DNA of 64,000 nucleotides from Ilumatobacteraceae bacterium. GTDB taxonomy: Bacteria > Actinomycetota > Acidimicrobiia > Acidimicrobiales > Ilumatobacteraceae. Position 1 is the first letter of the stretch. Each line of letters opens with the position of its first letter. The notes beneath the pieces were generated by a model, which saw nothing but the letters and a program-made list of their open reading frames with translations, did no database searches and was not told where the DNA came from. The stretch is from the NCBI GenBank assembly GCA_021298435.1, contig JAJTFJ010000003.1, positions 36,077-100,076 of the forward strand, given 5' to 3'. The position numbers and the translations under genes are program-made. Positions 31,548-41,490 of this stretch are shown in pieces.

Positions 31548-32225
31548 ATGATTCGCCTTGAGAATGTTTCCAAGATGTACGGCTCAGAATTGCCGGCCGT
31601 ACGCGACGCTTCCTTCGATGTCCCGAAGGGTGAATTTGTGTTCCTCGTGGGTCCATCGGGCTCGGGCAAATCCACTCTCTTACGCCTCATGAATCGCCAG
31701 GAGCGTCCAGAGCGCGGCAACGTCTGGGTTGCGGGGCGCAACATCAATGAGATGGCCAATAGCCAGATTCCATTCCTGCGCCGCACCATGGGAAACGTCT
31801 TTCAGGACTACAAGCTTCTGCCGAACAAGACTGTGTTCGAGAACGTGGCGTTTGCGTTGGAAGTGATCGGCAAGCCAAAGCATGTCATCGGCCAACAGGT
31901 GCCTCAGGTTCTTGACCTTGTGGGCTTGTCGGGCAAAGAAGATCGCTTCCCTCATCAGTTATCAGGTGGAGAACAGCAACGCGTCTCCATCGCACGCGCC
32001 TTCGTGAATCGTCCGCTCATCTTGTTGGCAGACGAACCCACCGGAAACCTTGACCCTGCAACGGGCGAGGGAATCATGGGTTTGCTTGATGCCATCAATC
32101 GCACGGGCACAACAATTGTTATGGCAACACACGACCATCGTGTGGTGAACGCAATGCGTCGTCGAGTGATTCAGCTTGATCGCGGCGTTATTGTGCGTGA
32201 CCAGGAACGTGGTGTGTACGAATGA
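31548..32225 (+). CDS. ftsE: Cell division ATP-binding protein
   Basis: MIRLENVSKMYG; GPSGSGKSTLLRLM; LSGGEQQRVSIARAFVNRPLILLADEPTGNLDP. Start trimmed from the 31254 ORF. Confidence 0.95.
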   Translation: MIRLENVSKMYGSELPAVRDASFDVPKGEFVFLVGPSGSGKSTLLRLMNRQERPERGNVWVAGRNINEMANSQIPFLRRTMGNVFQDYKLLPNKTVFENVAFALEVIGKPKHVIGQQVPQVLDLVGLSGKEDRFPHQLSGGEQQRVSIARAFVNRPLILLADEPTGNLDPATGEGIMGLLDAINRTGTTIVMATHDHRVVNAMRRRVIQLDRGVIVRDQERGVYE

Positions 32226-33127
32226 TTCAGCGTCTCTCTTATGCATTCCGCGAGACCATCGCGAGCTTCCGCCGCAACATGACATTGTCAGTGGCGGCAG
32301 TCATCACCTCTGCGGTGTCGCTGTTGCTCGTCGGTACCACTTTCCTGATCCAGCGCGCTTTCGACAATCTGTTGACTCAGTGGCGCGGCGATGTCGGCAT
32401 GATTGTTTTCGTTCGTCCCGATGTGACACCTGAAGCTCTTGGTTTCATCAAACAGAATCTTGAATCACAACCGAATGTGATTGATGTGAAGAAGTTGGAA
32501 TACCTCGACAAGACACAAAGTTTTGCCGAAGCACAACGTGTCTTTGCTGGTGACCCCACCACATTGAGCTTGCTGTCGATTGAAACGATTCCGTCGCAAT
32601 TCAAAGTTGTACCAAAGACAACGGACCCCGAGTTGGTTCGAAGTTTGGCAAATCAGTACAGAACTCTGCCGGGTGTGGCAGGTGTGTCGTTGGCTGAAGA
32701 CGAGTTTGATGTGATCTCCACTCTGTCGGGCTTTGTTCGTACTGTCACCATCGGTATGTCTCTAGTGCTGTTGGCGGTTGCCGTCATTCTCATCTGGAAC
32801 ACAATTCGAACTGCAATTTTTGCGAGACGTCGTGAGATTGAAGTGATGAAGTTAGTGGGGGCAACCGACTGGTTCATTCGTGTCCCGTTCATTCTTGAAG
32901 GTCTCATCCAGGGCCTTGCCGGAGCATTGGTGTCTTGTGCAGGTCTGTGGGGCCTCAACAGTGCATGGACCTCTGGTGTTGCTGGCTTCAAGTCAGGCAC
33001 TGGTGTCAGTGCACTGGTCGTCCCGGGTTCGTACGTCAATGGTGTCATGATTGCGTTGCTTGTCATTGGCGCTGTTGCCGGCGGTGTGGGCTCTGGCGTT
33101 GCATCCAGCAAGTTCCTCGACGTCTAG
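32222..33127 (+). CDS. ftsX: Cell division permease
   Basis: SYAFRETIASFRRNMTLSVAAVITSAVSLLLVG; four TM; RREIEVMKLVGATDWFIRVPF; ATGA overlap with ftsE. Confidence 0.95.
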   Translation: MIQRLSYAFRETIASFRRNMTLSVAAVITSAVSLLLVGTTFLIQRAFDNLLTQWRGDVGMIVFVRPDVTPEALGFIKQNLESQPNVIDVKKLEYLDKTQSFAEAQRVFAGDPTTLSLLSIETIPSQFKVVPKTTDPELVRSLANQYRTLPGVAGVSLAEDEFDVISTLSGFVRTVTIGMSLVLLAVAVILIWNTIRTAIFARRREIEVMKLVGATDWFIRVPFILEGLIQGLAGALVSCAGLWGLNSAWTSGVAGFKSGTGVSALVVPGSYVNGVMIALLVIGAVAGGVGSGVASSKFLDV

Positions 33128-33169
33128 CCCAATCTCTCCTGCGTGACCTCTCATCGCTAGGGTCAAGTC

Positions 33170-34030
33170 ATGGATTTTCAGGACATCATCTATGACGTGA
33201 GTGAAGGCATTGCCACAATCACGTTGAATCGCCCCGACAAAATGAATGCGTTCACGGGTCGCATGATGTACGAGATCATCTCGGCTCTTGATCTCACTGA
33301 TGCCGATGACAATGTCAAAGCGGTGATCTTTACTGGTGCAGGGCGAGCCTTCTGTGCTGGCGCCGACTTGTCTTCTGGTGGTGCGACCTTCTCAAAGGGC
33401 GGCAGCGACATTCAGACAAAGCAAGGCGTGCCGCGAGATGGCGGTGGCATGGTGTCTCTGCGCATCTTCAACAGTCTGAAGCCCGTGATTGGTGCAATCA
33501 ACGGTGCAGCCGTCGGTGTCGGTGTCACGATGACGCTTCCGATGGACATTCGTGTTGCGAGCGACAGCGCAAAGTTTGGTTTTGTTTTCGCCAAGCGAGG
33601 CATTCTTCCTGAGGCATGTTCATCGTATTTCTTGCCTCGTTTAGTGGGCATCCAGCAAGCAACGGAATGGGTCTTTACGGGCAGAGTCTTCAGCGCAGAG
33701 GAAGCAGCAAATGGCCGTCTGATTCGTAGTGTTCACTCGGGTGATGAACTCTTGAATGTCGCGCGCGGTATTGCTCGCGAGATTGCAGATAACACTGCAC
33801 CTGTGTCGGTGGCGTTGTCTCGTCAGATGTTGTGGAGAATGATGGGCGCATCACATCCAATGGACGCACATGCAGTGGAGTCACGAGGCATCAGTGCTCG
33901 AGGCCGAAGCGCTGACTCGAAAGAAGGCGTCACCAGCTTTCTCGAAAAGCGCGCAGCGGTGTATCCCGATCGCGTCAGCGATGGGTTGCCCGACATCTTT
34001 CCTCGCTGGGAAGACCCAGAGTTTTACTAA
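33170..34030 (+). CDS. Enoyl-CoA hydratase/isomerase family protein
   Basis: GAGRAFCAGADLSSGG; FVFAKRGILPEACSSYFLPRLVG crotonase motifs. Confidence 0.9.
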   Translation: MDFQDIIYDVSEGIATITLNRPDKMNAFTGRMMYEIISALDLTDADDNVKAVIFTGAGRAFCAGADLSSGGATFSKGGSDIQTKQGVPRDGGGMVSLRIFNSLKPVIGAINGAAVGVGVTMTLPMDIRVASDSAKFGFVFAKRGILPEACSSYFLPRLVGIQQATEWVFTGRVFSAEEAANGRLIRSVHSGDELLNVARGIAREIADNTAPVSVALSRQMLWRMMGASHPMDAHAVESRGISARGRSADSKEGVTSFLEKRAAVYPDRVSDGLPDIFPRWEDPEFY

Positions 34031-34033
34031 GTC

Positions 34034-34438
34034 ATGCCCTCTGAAGCCGAAGGACGCAGTGTCTTTGAAATCTGTGGTGCTGACTTCTTTGTGAAGTTGG
34101 TGGATGCCTTCTACGACGGTGTTGAGCAAGACCACGTCTTGATTCCGATGTATCCCGAAGGTAGTGACACCGTGGGTGCACGCAAGAGGCTCGCAATGTT
34201 TCTTGCGCAGTATTGGGGTGGGCCACATGACTACATGGAAGAACGAGGCCATCCAATGTTGCGTATGCGGCACGGTGGATTCACGATTGGCGCCATCGAG
34301 CGCGATCATTGGTTGATGCACATGGCAACTGCGATTGAGCAGACATTGCCATTAGTGGCGGATGCAGACCGCGAGCACGTGACAGAGCAATTAGCGAACT
34401 ACATGGTGAACGCTGCGGAGCATCTACGAAATAGTTGA
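34034..34438 (+). CDS. Truncated hemoglobin (group II / trHbO-like)
   Basis: CGADFFVKLVDAFYDGVEQDHVLIPMYP; FLAQYWGGPHDYMEERGHPMLRMRH; W at G8 (HWLMHM). Confidence 0.9.
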   Translation: MPSEAEGRSVFEICGADFFVKLVDAFYDGVEQDHVLIPMYPEGSDTVGARKRLAMFLAQYWGGPHDYMEERGHPMLRMRHGGFTIGAIERDHWLMHMATAIEQTLPLVADADREHVTEQLANYMVNAAEHLRNS

Positions 34439-35233
34439 ACCCAGCGCATACATTGCGAGCGCTGCAGCGACACCCACGTTGAGTGAGTCGACTCCCGCAT
34501 GCATCGGAATGCGCACCAGAGTGTGCACGGATTGCATTGTGCTCTCATCAAGTCCGTCCCGTTCACTGCCTAACAACAGTGCAATTCGTGGGGCAGAGGG
34601 ACGCACTGTGGCGATGTCGACTGCGTCGGAACTGGGAGTCAGCCCATACGAGGTGCATTCATGTCGGTTGAGTAAGGCCCCAATGGAATCATCGGCGGAG
34701 AGTCGGGCAAAGGGGAGAGTCAAGCCGCTCCCCATCGAGACTCGTAGAGCCCGACGAGCAAGCGGGTCTGCGCTTCCGGCAGTCAGAATGAGTGCATCCC
34801 AACCAAGCGCCGCAGCACTGCGGGTGATGGCACCAAGGTTTGTGGGGTTATCCACCGCTTCGGCGACGAGAATGCGATGTGACTGAGCAACAAGAGTGTC
34901 AGGGTCTGTGAGCGGCGGACGCTGAAACAGGCCTGTTGCCCTCAATGGCACACCAAGACCTGTGACATCTTGTCGCAATTGTTCGTGACCGATAAAGATG
35001 TCGACATTCTCTGGCACGCGTGTGGAGAAGTGCTGCGCCATCGACTCGTCACATAACAATGCAATTGCCGTACAACCTGCATCAATTGCTCGACCAACAA
35101 CGAGGTCGCCCTCTGCGACGAAAAGACCAGCGCCCACCGATTCAAGGCGGTCTGCCTTGCTCGCTAACTGTCGATCTCGCCAGCGAAATGCATCGAGACG
35201 TGCATCACTTGCTTCATGGACAACAGAGATCAT
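34424..35233 (-). CDS. SpoU/TrmH family RNA 2'-O-methyltransferase
   Basis: VDNPTNLGAITRSAAALGWDALIL; LLLGSERDGLDE; IPMHAGVDSLNVGVAAALAMYAL. Confidence 0.93.
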   Translation of the reverse strand: MISVVHEASDARLDAFRWRDRQLASKADRLESVGAGLFVAEGDLVVGRAIDAGCTAIALLCDESMAQHFSTRVPENVDIFIGHEQLRQDVTGLGVPLRATGLFQRPPLTDPDTLVAQSHRILVAEAVDNPTNLGAITRSAAALGWDALILTAGSADPLARRALRVSMGSGLTLPFARLSADDSIGALLNRHECTSYGLTPSSDAVDIATVRPSAPRIALLLGSERDGLDESTMQSVHTLVRIPMHAGVDSLNVGVAAALAMYALGSTIS

Positions 35234-35254
35234 GCGTCAGTCAGTACGAGTGAA

Positions 35255-36157
35255 TTAGTAGTACCAGGGGAAGGGCGACCAATCAGGGTCACGCTTCTCA
35301 AGGAAAGACTCACGGCCTTCCGCGGCTTCGTCGGTGCCGTAGGCAAGACGAGTTGCTTCGCCTGCGAAGACCTGCTGGCCAACGAGACCATCATCTACAA
35401 GGTTGAACGCAAACTTCAACATGCGCTGAGCAGTGGGGCTCTTGCCATTGATTTCCTTCGCCCATTCCAGTGCAACCTTTTCGAGGTCGGCATGAGGAAT
35501 CGATGCATTGACCGCACCCATGGCAACCATGTCGTCTGCTGAATACTCGCGACCAAGGAAGAAGATTTCGCGTGCGAACTTCTGGCCAACCATCTTGGCG
35601 AGATAGGCAGATCCGTATCCGCCATCAAATGATGCAACATCGGCATCGGTTTGCTTGAAGCGCGCGTGTTCTTTGCTCGCAAGTGTGAGGTCAGAAACGA
35701 CGTGCAAACTGTGACCACCCCCAGCTGCCCAACCGGGAACCACGCTGATCACAACTTTCGGCATGAAACGAATGAGGCGTTGCACTTCAAGAATGTGCAA
35801 GCGACCTGAACGACCACGATCAACAGTGTCTTCTGTTTCGCCCTCAGCGTATTTGTATCCGTCCTTGCCGCGAATGCGCTGATCGCCACCACTGCAGAAT
35901 GCCCAGCCACCATCTTTCGGTGATGGTCCGTTACCTGTGAGAAGAACGCAACCAACATCCGTAGTCATTCGTGCATGGTCGAGCGCGGTGTACAGCTCAT
36001 CAACTGTGTGAGGACGAAATGCATTGCGCACCTCGGGTCGGTTGAAGGCGATGCGAACAGTGCCTTGGTCGACAGCGCGGTGATAGGTGATGTCGGTGAA
36101 GGCGAAGCCAGGGACTTCACGCCAAGCTGTGGGATCAAAAATGGGAGAAATGCTCAC
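35255..36157 (-). CDS. menB: 1,4-dihydroxy-2-naphthoyl-CoA synthase
   Basis: FCSGGDQRIRGKDGYKY; GWAAGGGHSLHVVSDLTLAS; DADVASFDGGYGSAYLAKMVGQKFAREIFFLGR; DPDWSPFPWYY C-terminus. Confidence 0.95.
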   Translation of the reverse strand: MSISPIFDPTAWREVPGFAFTDITYHRAVDQGTVRIAFNRPEVRNAFRPHTVDELYTALDHARMTTDVGCVLLTGNGPSPKDGGWAFCSGGDQRIRGKDGYKYAEGETEDTVDRGRSGRLHILEVQRLIRFMPKVVISVVPGWAAGGGHSLHVVSDLTLASKEHARFKQTDADVASFDGGYGSAYLAKMVGQKFAREIFFLGREYSADDMVAMGAVNASIPHADLEKVALEWAKEINGKSPTAQRMLKFAFNLVDDGLVGQQVFAGEATRLAYGTDEAAEGRESFLEKRDPDWSPFPWYY

Positions 36158-36197
36158 CCCGTCATTGTTTCATGTGGGGTGTCCTATCCTTGCAACT

Positions 36198-36653
36198 ATG
36201 GCGAAGTGGTCGGTTTTTGAGTCAGAAGCACCTGCTGTAGCTGCCAAGATCCGCAGCCGTTTCGAGGGTCATCCCCATCACGTTCTCGGCACGCTTGATT
36301 CGTCGGGGGCTCCACGCCTCAGTGGAATCAATGTGTTCTTTAACAAAGGAGTGGTGTGGTTTGGTTCAATGCCGTCGGCATTGAAATCGCATGACATCAA
36401 GAGAGATCCACGGATATCTCTTCATTCGGCCACGTTGTCCGAAGAACTTGACGGAGGAGACGCCCGAATTTCTGGCTTGGCATTGGAACTCCCTGCAGAA
36501 TCCGCACGTGCGTGGAGACCAGAGAATCCGAGTGATGGTGAGTTCTTTCAGATTGATATTCAGAAGGCTCACATTGTGGAAGTGGCAGATGAACAACTTG
36601 TCATCACCATGTGGGATACAGAGAACGGACTCCGTATCGTTCAGCGGCAATGA
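36198..36653 (+). CDS. Pyridoxamine-5'-phosphate-oxidase-fold (FMN/F420-type split-barrel) protein
   Basis: HHVLGTLDSSGAPRLSGINVFFNKGVVWFGSMPSALKSHDIKRDPRISLHSAT. Confidence 0.8.
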   Translation: MAKWSVFESEAPAVAAKIRSRFEGHPHHVLGTLDSSGAPRLSGINVFFNKGVVWFGSMPSALKSHDIKRDPRISLHSATLSEELDGGDARISGLALELPAESARAWRPENPSDGEFFQIDIQKAHIVEVADEQLVITMWDTENGLRIVQRQ

Positions 36654-37171
36654 CAACTCTTCTTGCTTTCTCTGGTTCTCTCCGTAAGGACTCTTTCAAT
36701 ACTCGCGTTCTTCGTGCGTTGCCAGCTTTGGCTCCAGCAGGAACGCAGATTGCTTTGTTCGACATCTCAGACCTGCCGATGTACAACCAGGACCTCGATG
36801 GTGAAACCGTTCCAGAGATTGTTGCCGCGCTTCGTGCTGCAATCGCAGAAGCCGACGGCGTCATCATTGCTGGTCCTGAGTACAGCGGTTCGTATTCCGG
36901 TGCCACAAAGAATCTCATTGACTGGGCATCTCGCCCGTTTATGGCTGGACCCATCATTGGCAAGACATCAATGGTGATTGCGACGACTCCTGGGCCCGGC
37001 GGTGGAAAGAATGTTCTTCCTGCAACAAGTGGACTCTTGCAGGCATTGGGAGGCAAGGTTGTCGCTCAAGTCGGCGCAGCGGCTATTCATGAAAAGTTTG
37101 CTGCCGATAGCGACACCATCATTGATGAAGAATTCGCACAGCAACTACGTGAAGGTCTTGCTGCCTTCTAG
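36650..37171 (+). CDS. NADPH-dependent FMN reductase family
   Basis: LLAFSGSLRKDSFNTRVLRAL; ADGVIIAGPEYSGSYSGATKNLIDWASRP; ATGA overlap with upstream gene. Confidence 0.9.
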   Translation: MTTLLAFSGSLRKDSFNTRVLRALPALAPAGTQIALFDISDLPMYNQDLDGETVPEIVAALRAAIAEADGVIIAGPEYSGSYSGATKNLIDWASRPFMAGPIIGKTSMVIATTPGPGGGKNVLPATSGLLQALGGKVVAQVGAAAIHEKFAADSDTIIDEEFAQQLREGLAAF

Positions 37172-37177
37172 ATTCTG

Positions 37178-37199
37178 ATCTCGTCGTTGGTGACGAGAT
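37178..37199. terminator. Hairpin between convergent genes
   Basis: atctcgtc-gttggt-gacgagat 8-bp stem immediately between stop codons. Confidence 0.6.
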
Positions 37200-39029
37200 T
37201 TACCAGGCATCGACCATGGGGCGCTTCTTGCCATCGCGTGCACGCCATGAACGCGTAGAACCGATGACGCTGAGAATGCGCTGGCGAGTTTCCGCAGGGT
37301 CAATGACATCGTCAATTTCAACGTGGCTCGCCATATTGAGAGCGCTGCCATGTTCATATGCGCGCGCAATCAGTTTGGCTTCTAGTTCGTTGCGTTCCTG
37401 TTCGTTATCAATCGCAGCAAGTTCTTTGCTAAACCCGAGTCGGACGGCCCCTTCAAGGCCCATGCCTCCGAATTCACCAGTGGGCCACGACACTGTCATT
37501 GCGTTGGAATGAAAACCACCGCCTGCCATTGCCATTGCGCCAAGGCCGTAGCCCTTGCGCAACACAATTGTCACCAGTGGCACCGTGATGCTCGCTGCAG
37601 TGACAAACAGGCGTCCAAAGTGACGCACTTGAGCAGTGTGTTCGGCGTCTGGGCCGACCATAAAGCCTGGCGTGTCACACAAGCTGACGATGGGGATGTC
37701 ATAGGCATCGCACAACTGAATAAAACGTGATGCTTTGTCGGAGGCATCGGCGTCAATAGCACCACCAAGGTGAGCCGGGTTGTTCGCAATGACACCGATT
37801 GGCTTACCTTCGATGCGCAGAAGAGTGGTGAGGATTCCGACGCCAAAGGTGGGCCGCAATTCAAGAGATGAGTCGATGTCGGCGAGTGCATTGATGACAG
37901 TGCGTACGTCGTACACGCGAGTGCGTTGTTCAGGGATGAGATCACGAAGCATTGCATCGTCATGTCGCTTCCAGTTCTTGGTTGCACCTTGGAAGAACCC
38001 GAGGTACTTCTTTGCAACAGTCACGGCCTCGGCTTCATCGGCAACACGAACATCAATGACGCCGTTTGCGGTCTGCACGCCGATAGGACCAATGTCGGTG
38101 GGCTTGACGACACCAAGTCCGCCACCTTCAATCATCGCTGGCCCGGCCATGCCAATGTTCGAGTTTTCTGTGGCGATGATGACATCACAGCAGCCAAGCA
38201 AGGCAGCGTTGCCTGCAAAGCAATACCCAGATGTGATGCCAACAAGTGGAACAAGACCCGAGAGGCGAGCAAAGAGAGCAAAGGCAGGGCCATCGAGACC
38301 AGCAACACCGGCTGCATCGGTATCGCCGGGGCGACCACCGCCACCTTCAGCAAAGAGAACGACGGGAGTGCGAAGTTGTTCAGCGACAGTAAAGAGCCTG
38401 TCTTTCTTTCGGTGGTTGAGGAATCCTTGTGTTCCCGCAAGCACGGTGTAGTCGTACGACGCCACAGCAACACGGGCAATGTCTTCGTCGAACTCTGCTG
38501 CATTCACTGTGGCGATGCCACCGACTAGTCCGTCTGCTGGCGTATTGCGAATGAGATCATCAAGTTCTCGACGCTGACGTTGCGCAGCAATGGCAAAAGA
38601 CCCGTACTCGACAAAACTTCCGTCATCCACGAGGTCAGCAATGTTGGCTCGTGCGGTCCGTTGTCCTTTTACTGTGCGTCGCGCGACTGCTTCGGGGCGC
38701 GCCTCGTCAGTGGTGAGGCGGCGGCGCTCTCGGTATCGCGCGAGGTCATCGCGCTCGTGATTGCTATGGCTACTTGTCGCTTCTTTTGTGTGGACAGCAA
38801 TGACACCAGGAGTGATGCTGACCAGCACTTGACCTGCAGCGATCGTGTCGCCTTCGGCAACTGCAATTGAAGCAACAACACCATCGACTCCTGCTTCCAC
38901 AGGATGTTCCATCTTCATTGACTCGATAATGAGAATTTCCTGCTTCGCGTGAACGGAGTCTCCGACAGCAACTGCGACCTTAAAGATGGTGCCGAGCAGT
39001 GGAGAGGCGATGTCATGTTTCGAAGCCAT
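37200..39029 (-). CDS. Acyl-CoA carboxylase: N-terminal biotinyl domain fused to carboxyltransferase
   Basis: Biotinyl motif IESMKMEHPVEAGVDG followed by carboxyltransferase motifs (GGGRPGD, PTGEFGGMGLEGAVRLGF). Confidence 0.9.
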   Translation of the reverse strand: MASKHDIASPLLGTIFKVAVAVGDSVHAKQEILIIESMKMEHPVEAGVDGVVASIAVAEGDTIAAGQVLVSITPGVIAVHTKEATSSHSNHERDDLARYRERRRLTTDEARPEAVARRTVKGQRTARANIADLVDDGSFVEYGSFAIAAQRQRRELDDLIRNTPADGLVGGIATVNAAEFDEDIARVAVASYDYTVLAGTQGFLNHRKKDRLFTVAEQLRTPVVLFAEGGGGRPGDTDAAGVAGLDGPAFALFARLSGLVPLVGITSGYCFAGNAALLGCCDVIIATENSNIGMAGPAMIEGGGLGVVKPTDIGPIGVQTANGVIDVRVADEAEAVTVAKKYLGFFQGATKNWKRHDDAMLRDLIPEQRTRVYDVRTVINALADIDSSLELRPTFGVGILTTLLRIEGKPIGVIANNPAHLGGAIDADASDKASRFIQLCDAYDIPIVSLCDTPGFMVGPDAEHTAQVRHFGRLFVTAASITVPLVTIVLRKGYGLGAMAMAGGGFHSNAMTVSWPTGEFGGMGLEGAVRLGFSKELAAIDNEQERNELEAKLIARAYEHGSALNMASHVEIDDVIDPAETRQRILSVIGSTRSWRARDGKKRPMVDAW

Positions 39030-39099
39030 GTGTCATTGTCCCACATGGGGTGTGCTGTGATTCCTGCCGAGCGGTTCGAGAGGACACTAAGTTCGGAGG

Positions 39100-39990
39100 G
39101 TGATTCTCATTGTGGTGGCGACATTTCTCGTGTGCTGGGCTATTGGGTCACGAGTCACTGTCCCGCCGACGCTGATTGTTTTTGCTGAAAAATACGTCAT
39201 CAACTTTGCACTGCCGGCAGTGATCATCGCGAAGATGACCACCGTTGAGGTGAGTTCAGAATTACTCATCCCTGTTTTTGCTGCTTGGGGGAGCATGGTG
39301 GGGTGTGCGGCTGCGGTTTATTGCATAGGCCGATTCCGGAAGTGGTCGCAAGACACAATTGGTGCCTTATTGCTGGTTGCAGTACTCGGCAACACCAGTT
39401 TTCTTGGTCTCGGGATGGTGGGTGGTCTCTTGGGTGATGACCATCTGTCTGCTGCGATTGCCTATGACCAGCTAGGTACTTTTCTTGCTCTTGCAATTTA
39501 TGGTTCATACATCTCTAGTCGTTTTGGAACAGGTGACACTGGCGGACGGGCAATTTTGCAGAGGCTGTCTCGGTTCGGTCCATTCCTCGCATTATTGACA
39601 GTCGTTCCGTTGCGAATTATTGGTCTTCATGCCGACGTTGTGGCCGTGCTGAATGACATTGGGTACACAGTTGCACCCGTTGCCATGGGGGCTTTGGGTT
39701 TGCGGTTTACGTTGCGGGTAGACCGCTCTGTGATTGCACCCGCAGTGACAGGGCTGATCATCAAGATGGTGGCTGTTCCTGCTGTGCTATTTCTTGTGGC
39801 GCTGTTCTTTGCTTCCACAGGGGATGTGATGTGGAGTACGTCGATTCTTGAATCTGCCGCTCCTCCAATGGTGACTGCTGGAGTTGTCGCGATCGCCTCT
39901 GGCTTTAACGAAAAGTTGGTGGCATTTGTGGTGGGTGTTGGGACATTGGCAGCGTTTGCGTGGCTTCCCATGGTGTCCCTTGTTCTGTAA
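39100..39990 (+). CDS. AEC (auxin efflux carrier-like) family transporter
   Basis: About 9-10 TM; EKYVINFALPAVIIAKM; GNTSFLGLGMVGGLLGDDHLSAAIAYDQLG. Confidence 0.8.
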   Translation: MILIVVATFLVCWAIGSRVTVPPTLIVFAEKYVINFALPAVIIAKMTTVEVSSELLIPVFAAWGSMVGCAAAVYCIGRFRKWSQDTIGALLLVAVLGNTSFLGLGMVGGLLGDDHLSAAIAYDQLGTFLALAIYGSYISSRFGTGDTGGRAILQRLSRFGPFLALLTVVPLRIIGLHADVVAVLNDIGYTVAPVAMGALGLRFTLRVDRSVIAPAVTGLIIKMVAVPAVLFLVALFFASTGDVMWSTSILESAAPPMVTAGVVAIASGFNEKLVAFVVGVGTLAAFAWLPMVSLVL

Positions 39991-40038
39991 CCGCTCCAGT
40001 GTTAGTGATGAGCAACTTTCGCACTAAACATTGAGTCA

Positions 40039-41487
40039 ATGATTTCCTTCATCCAGCGCCTCGAAGATCTTGCGGCAGAGTCGCCGAATGCCATTGCGAT
40101 TTCATGCGGCTCGGACAGCATCACTCGTGCGGAACTGATTCGACAGGGTTACAACCTTGCGGTGTACTTGCATGAACACGGAACTCGGGAAGGTGACATG
40201 GTCACTGTCGCGGTTCCCAACAGCATTGACTTCTTCATTACCTATGTCGCCGCGTGGCGCTTGGGTGCAACCCCACAACCAATCTCATCGCGATTACCGC
40301 AACGAGAACTCGAAGCGATTCTTGAACTTGCGAACCCTTCTGCACTGATTGGAGTAGGCGAAGGTGACTTCCCTGGACGAACAAGTGTGTCGATGGGCTT
40401 TCGCGCGCCCGATGCAGATGCATCACACTTGCCATACGTCATCTCACAGGCATGGAAGGCACCAACATCGGGTGGAAGCACTGGTCGTCCAAAACTGATT
40501 GTCTCAGGTGACCCTGCAGCGTTCGATGAGACATTGCCACCGCCACTGATGATGGACCCGGGTGGATGTCTTGTCATGCCAGGGCCGCTGTATCACAACG
40601 GACCTGCAGTCTGGAGTTGTCAAGCGTTGCTCAACGGTCTCCAGGTTGCTTTGTTGCCACGTTTTGATGCATCAGGAACTCTTGCTGAGATTCAGAAATA
40701 CAAGGGCAGTGTCTTGTACATGGTGCCCACCATGATGAAACGCATTCTGCGACTTCCTGATGAAGAGCGTTTGTCGTACGACCTCTCTTCGCTGCGCGTG
40801 GTGTGGCATCTTGCAGAGCCATGTCCGGAATGGTTGAAGCTTGCGTGGATTGAGTGGCTTGGTGCGGAACGCATCTTTGAGTTGTATGCGGGTACTGAAG
40901 CACAGATTGCAACAGTGATTACAGGTCCCGAGTGGATGGCCCATCGCGGATCAGTGGGCAAGGTGATTCCGGGGACTGTTTCCATTACTGATGAAGATGG
41001 CAACGAAGTGCCCGTAGGGGAGATGGGTGAAGTGTGGATGCGCAGTCCTCGTACAACACCTACCTACAAATACCTCGGAGCGACTGCTCGAACCCGTGAA
41101 GGCGGATGGGAATCTCTCGGGGATATGGGACGTCTCGATGAAGACGGGTACCTCTACTTAGGTGATCGAGCATCTGACATGATTCTGTCTGGTGGTGCCA
41201 ACATTTATCCCGCAGAGATCGAGTCTGTTATTCAAGAACATCCTGCAGTCAAGTCATGTGCAGTTATTGGTCTTCCTGATGAAGACAAAGGCAATACGGT
41301 GCACGCAATTATTGAAGCTGATGTTGCAGAGGTCTCTGAAGATCAATTGAAGGCGTTTCTTGGAGAGAGACTTGTGATTTACAAAGTCCCTCGCACGTTT
41401 GAATTCGTTGATTTTGCACTTCGAGATGACGCAGGCAAGGTGCGCCGTTCCGCTTTACGTGCCGAACGTTTACCCAAAGGTCATTAG
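40039..41487 (+). CDS. AMP-binding acyl-CoA synthetase/ligase
   Basis: SGGSTGRPKLIVSGDP; YAGTEAQ; GDRASDMILSGGANIYPAEIES. Confidence 0.92.
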   Translation: MISFIQRLEDLAAESPNAIAISCGSDSITRAELIRQGYNLAVYLHEHGTREGDMVTVAVPNSIDFFITYVAAWRLGATPQPISSRLPQRELEAILELANPSALIGVGEGDFPGRTSVSMGFRAPDADASHLPYVISQAWKAPTSGGSTGRPKLIVSGDPAAFDETLPPPLMMDPGGCLVMPGPLYHNGPAVWSCQALLNGLQVALLPRFDASGTLAEIQKYKGSVLYMVPTMMKRILRLPDEERLSYDLSSLRVVWHLAEPCPEWLKLAWIEWLGAERIFELYAGTEAQIATVITGPEWMAHRGSVGKVIPGTVSITDEDGNEVPVGEMGEVWMRSPRTTPTYKYLGATARTREGGWESLGDMGRLDEDGYLYLGDRASDMILSGGANIYPAEIESVIQEHPAVKSCAVIGLPDEDKGNTVHAIIEADVAEVSEDQLKAFLGERLVIYKVPRTFEFVDFALRDDAGKVRRSALRAERLPKGH

Positions 41488-41490
41488 TTC

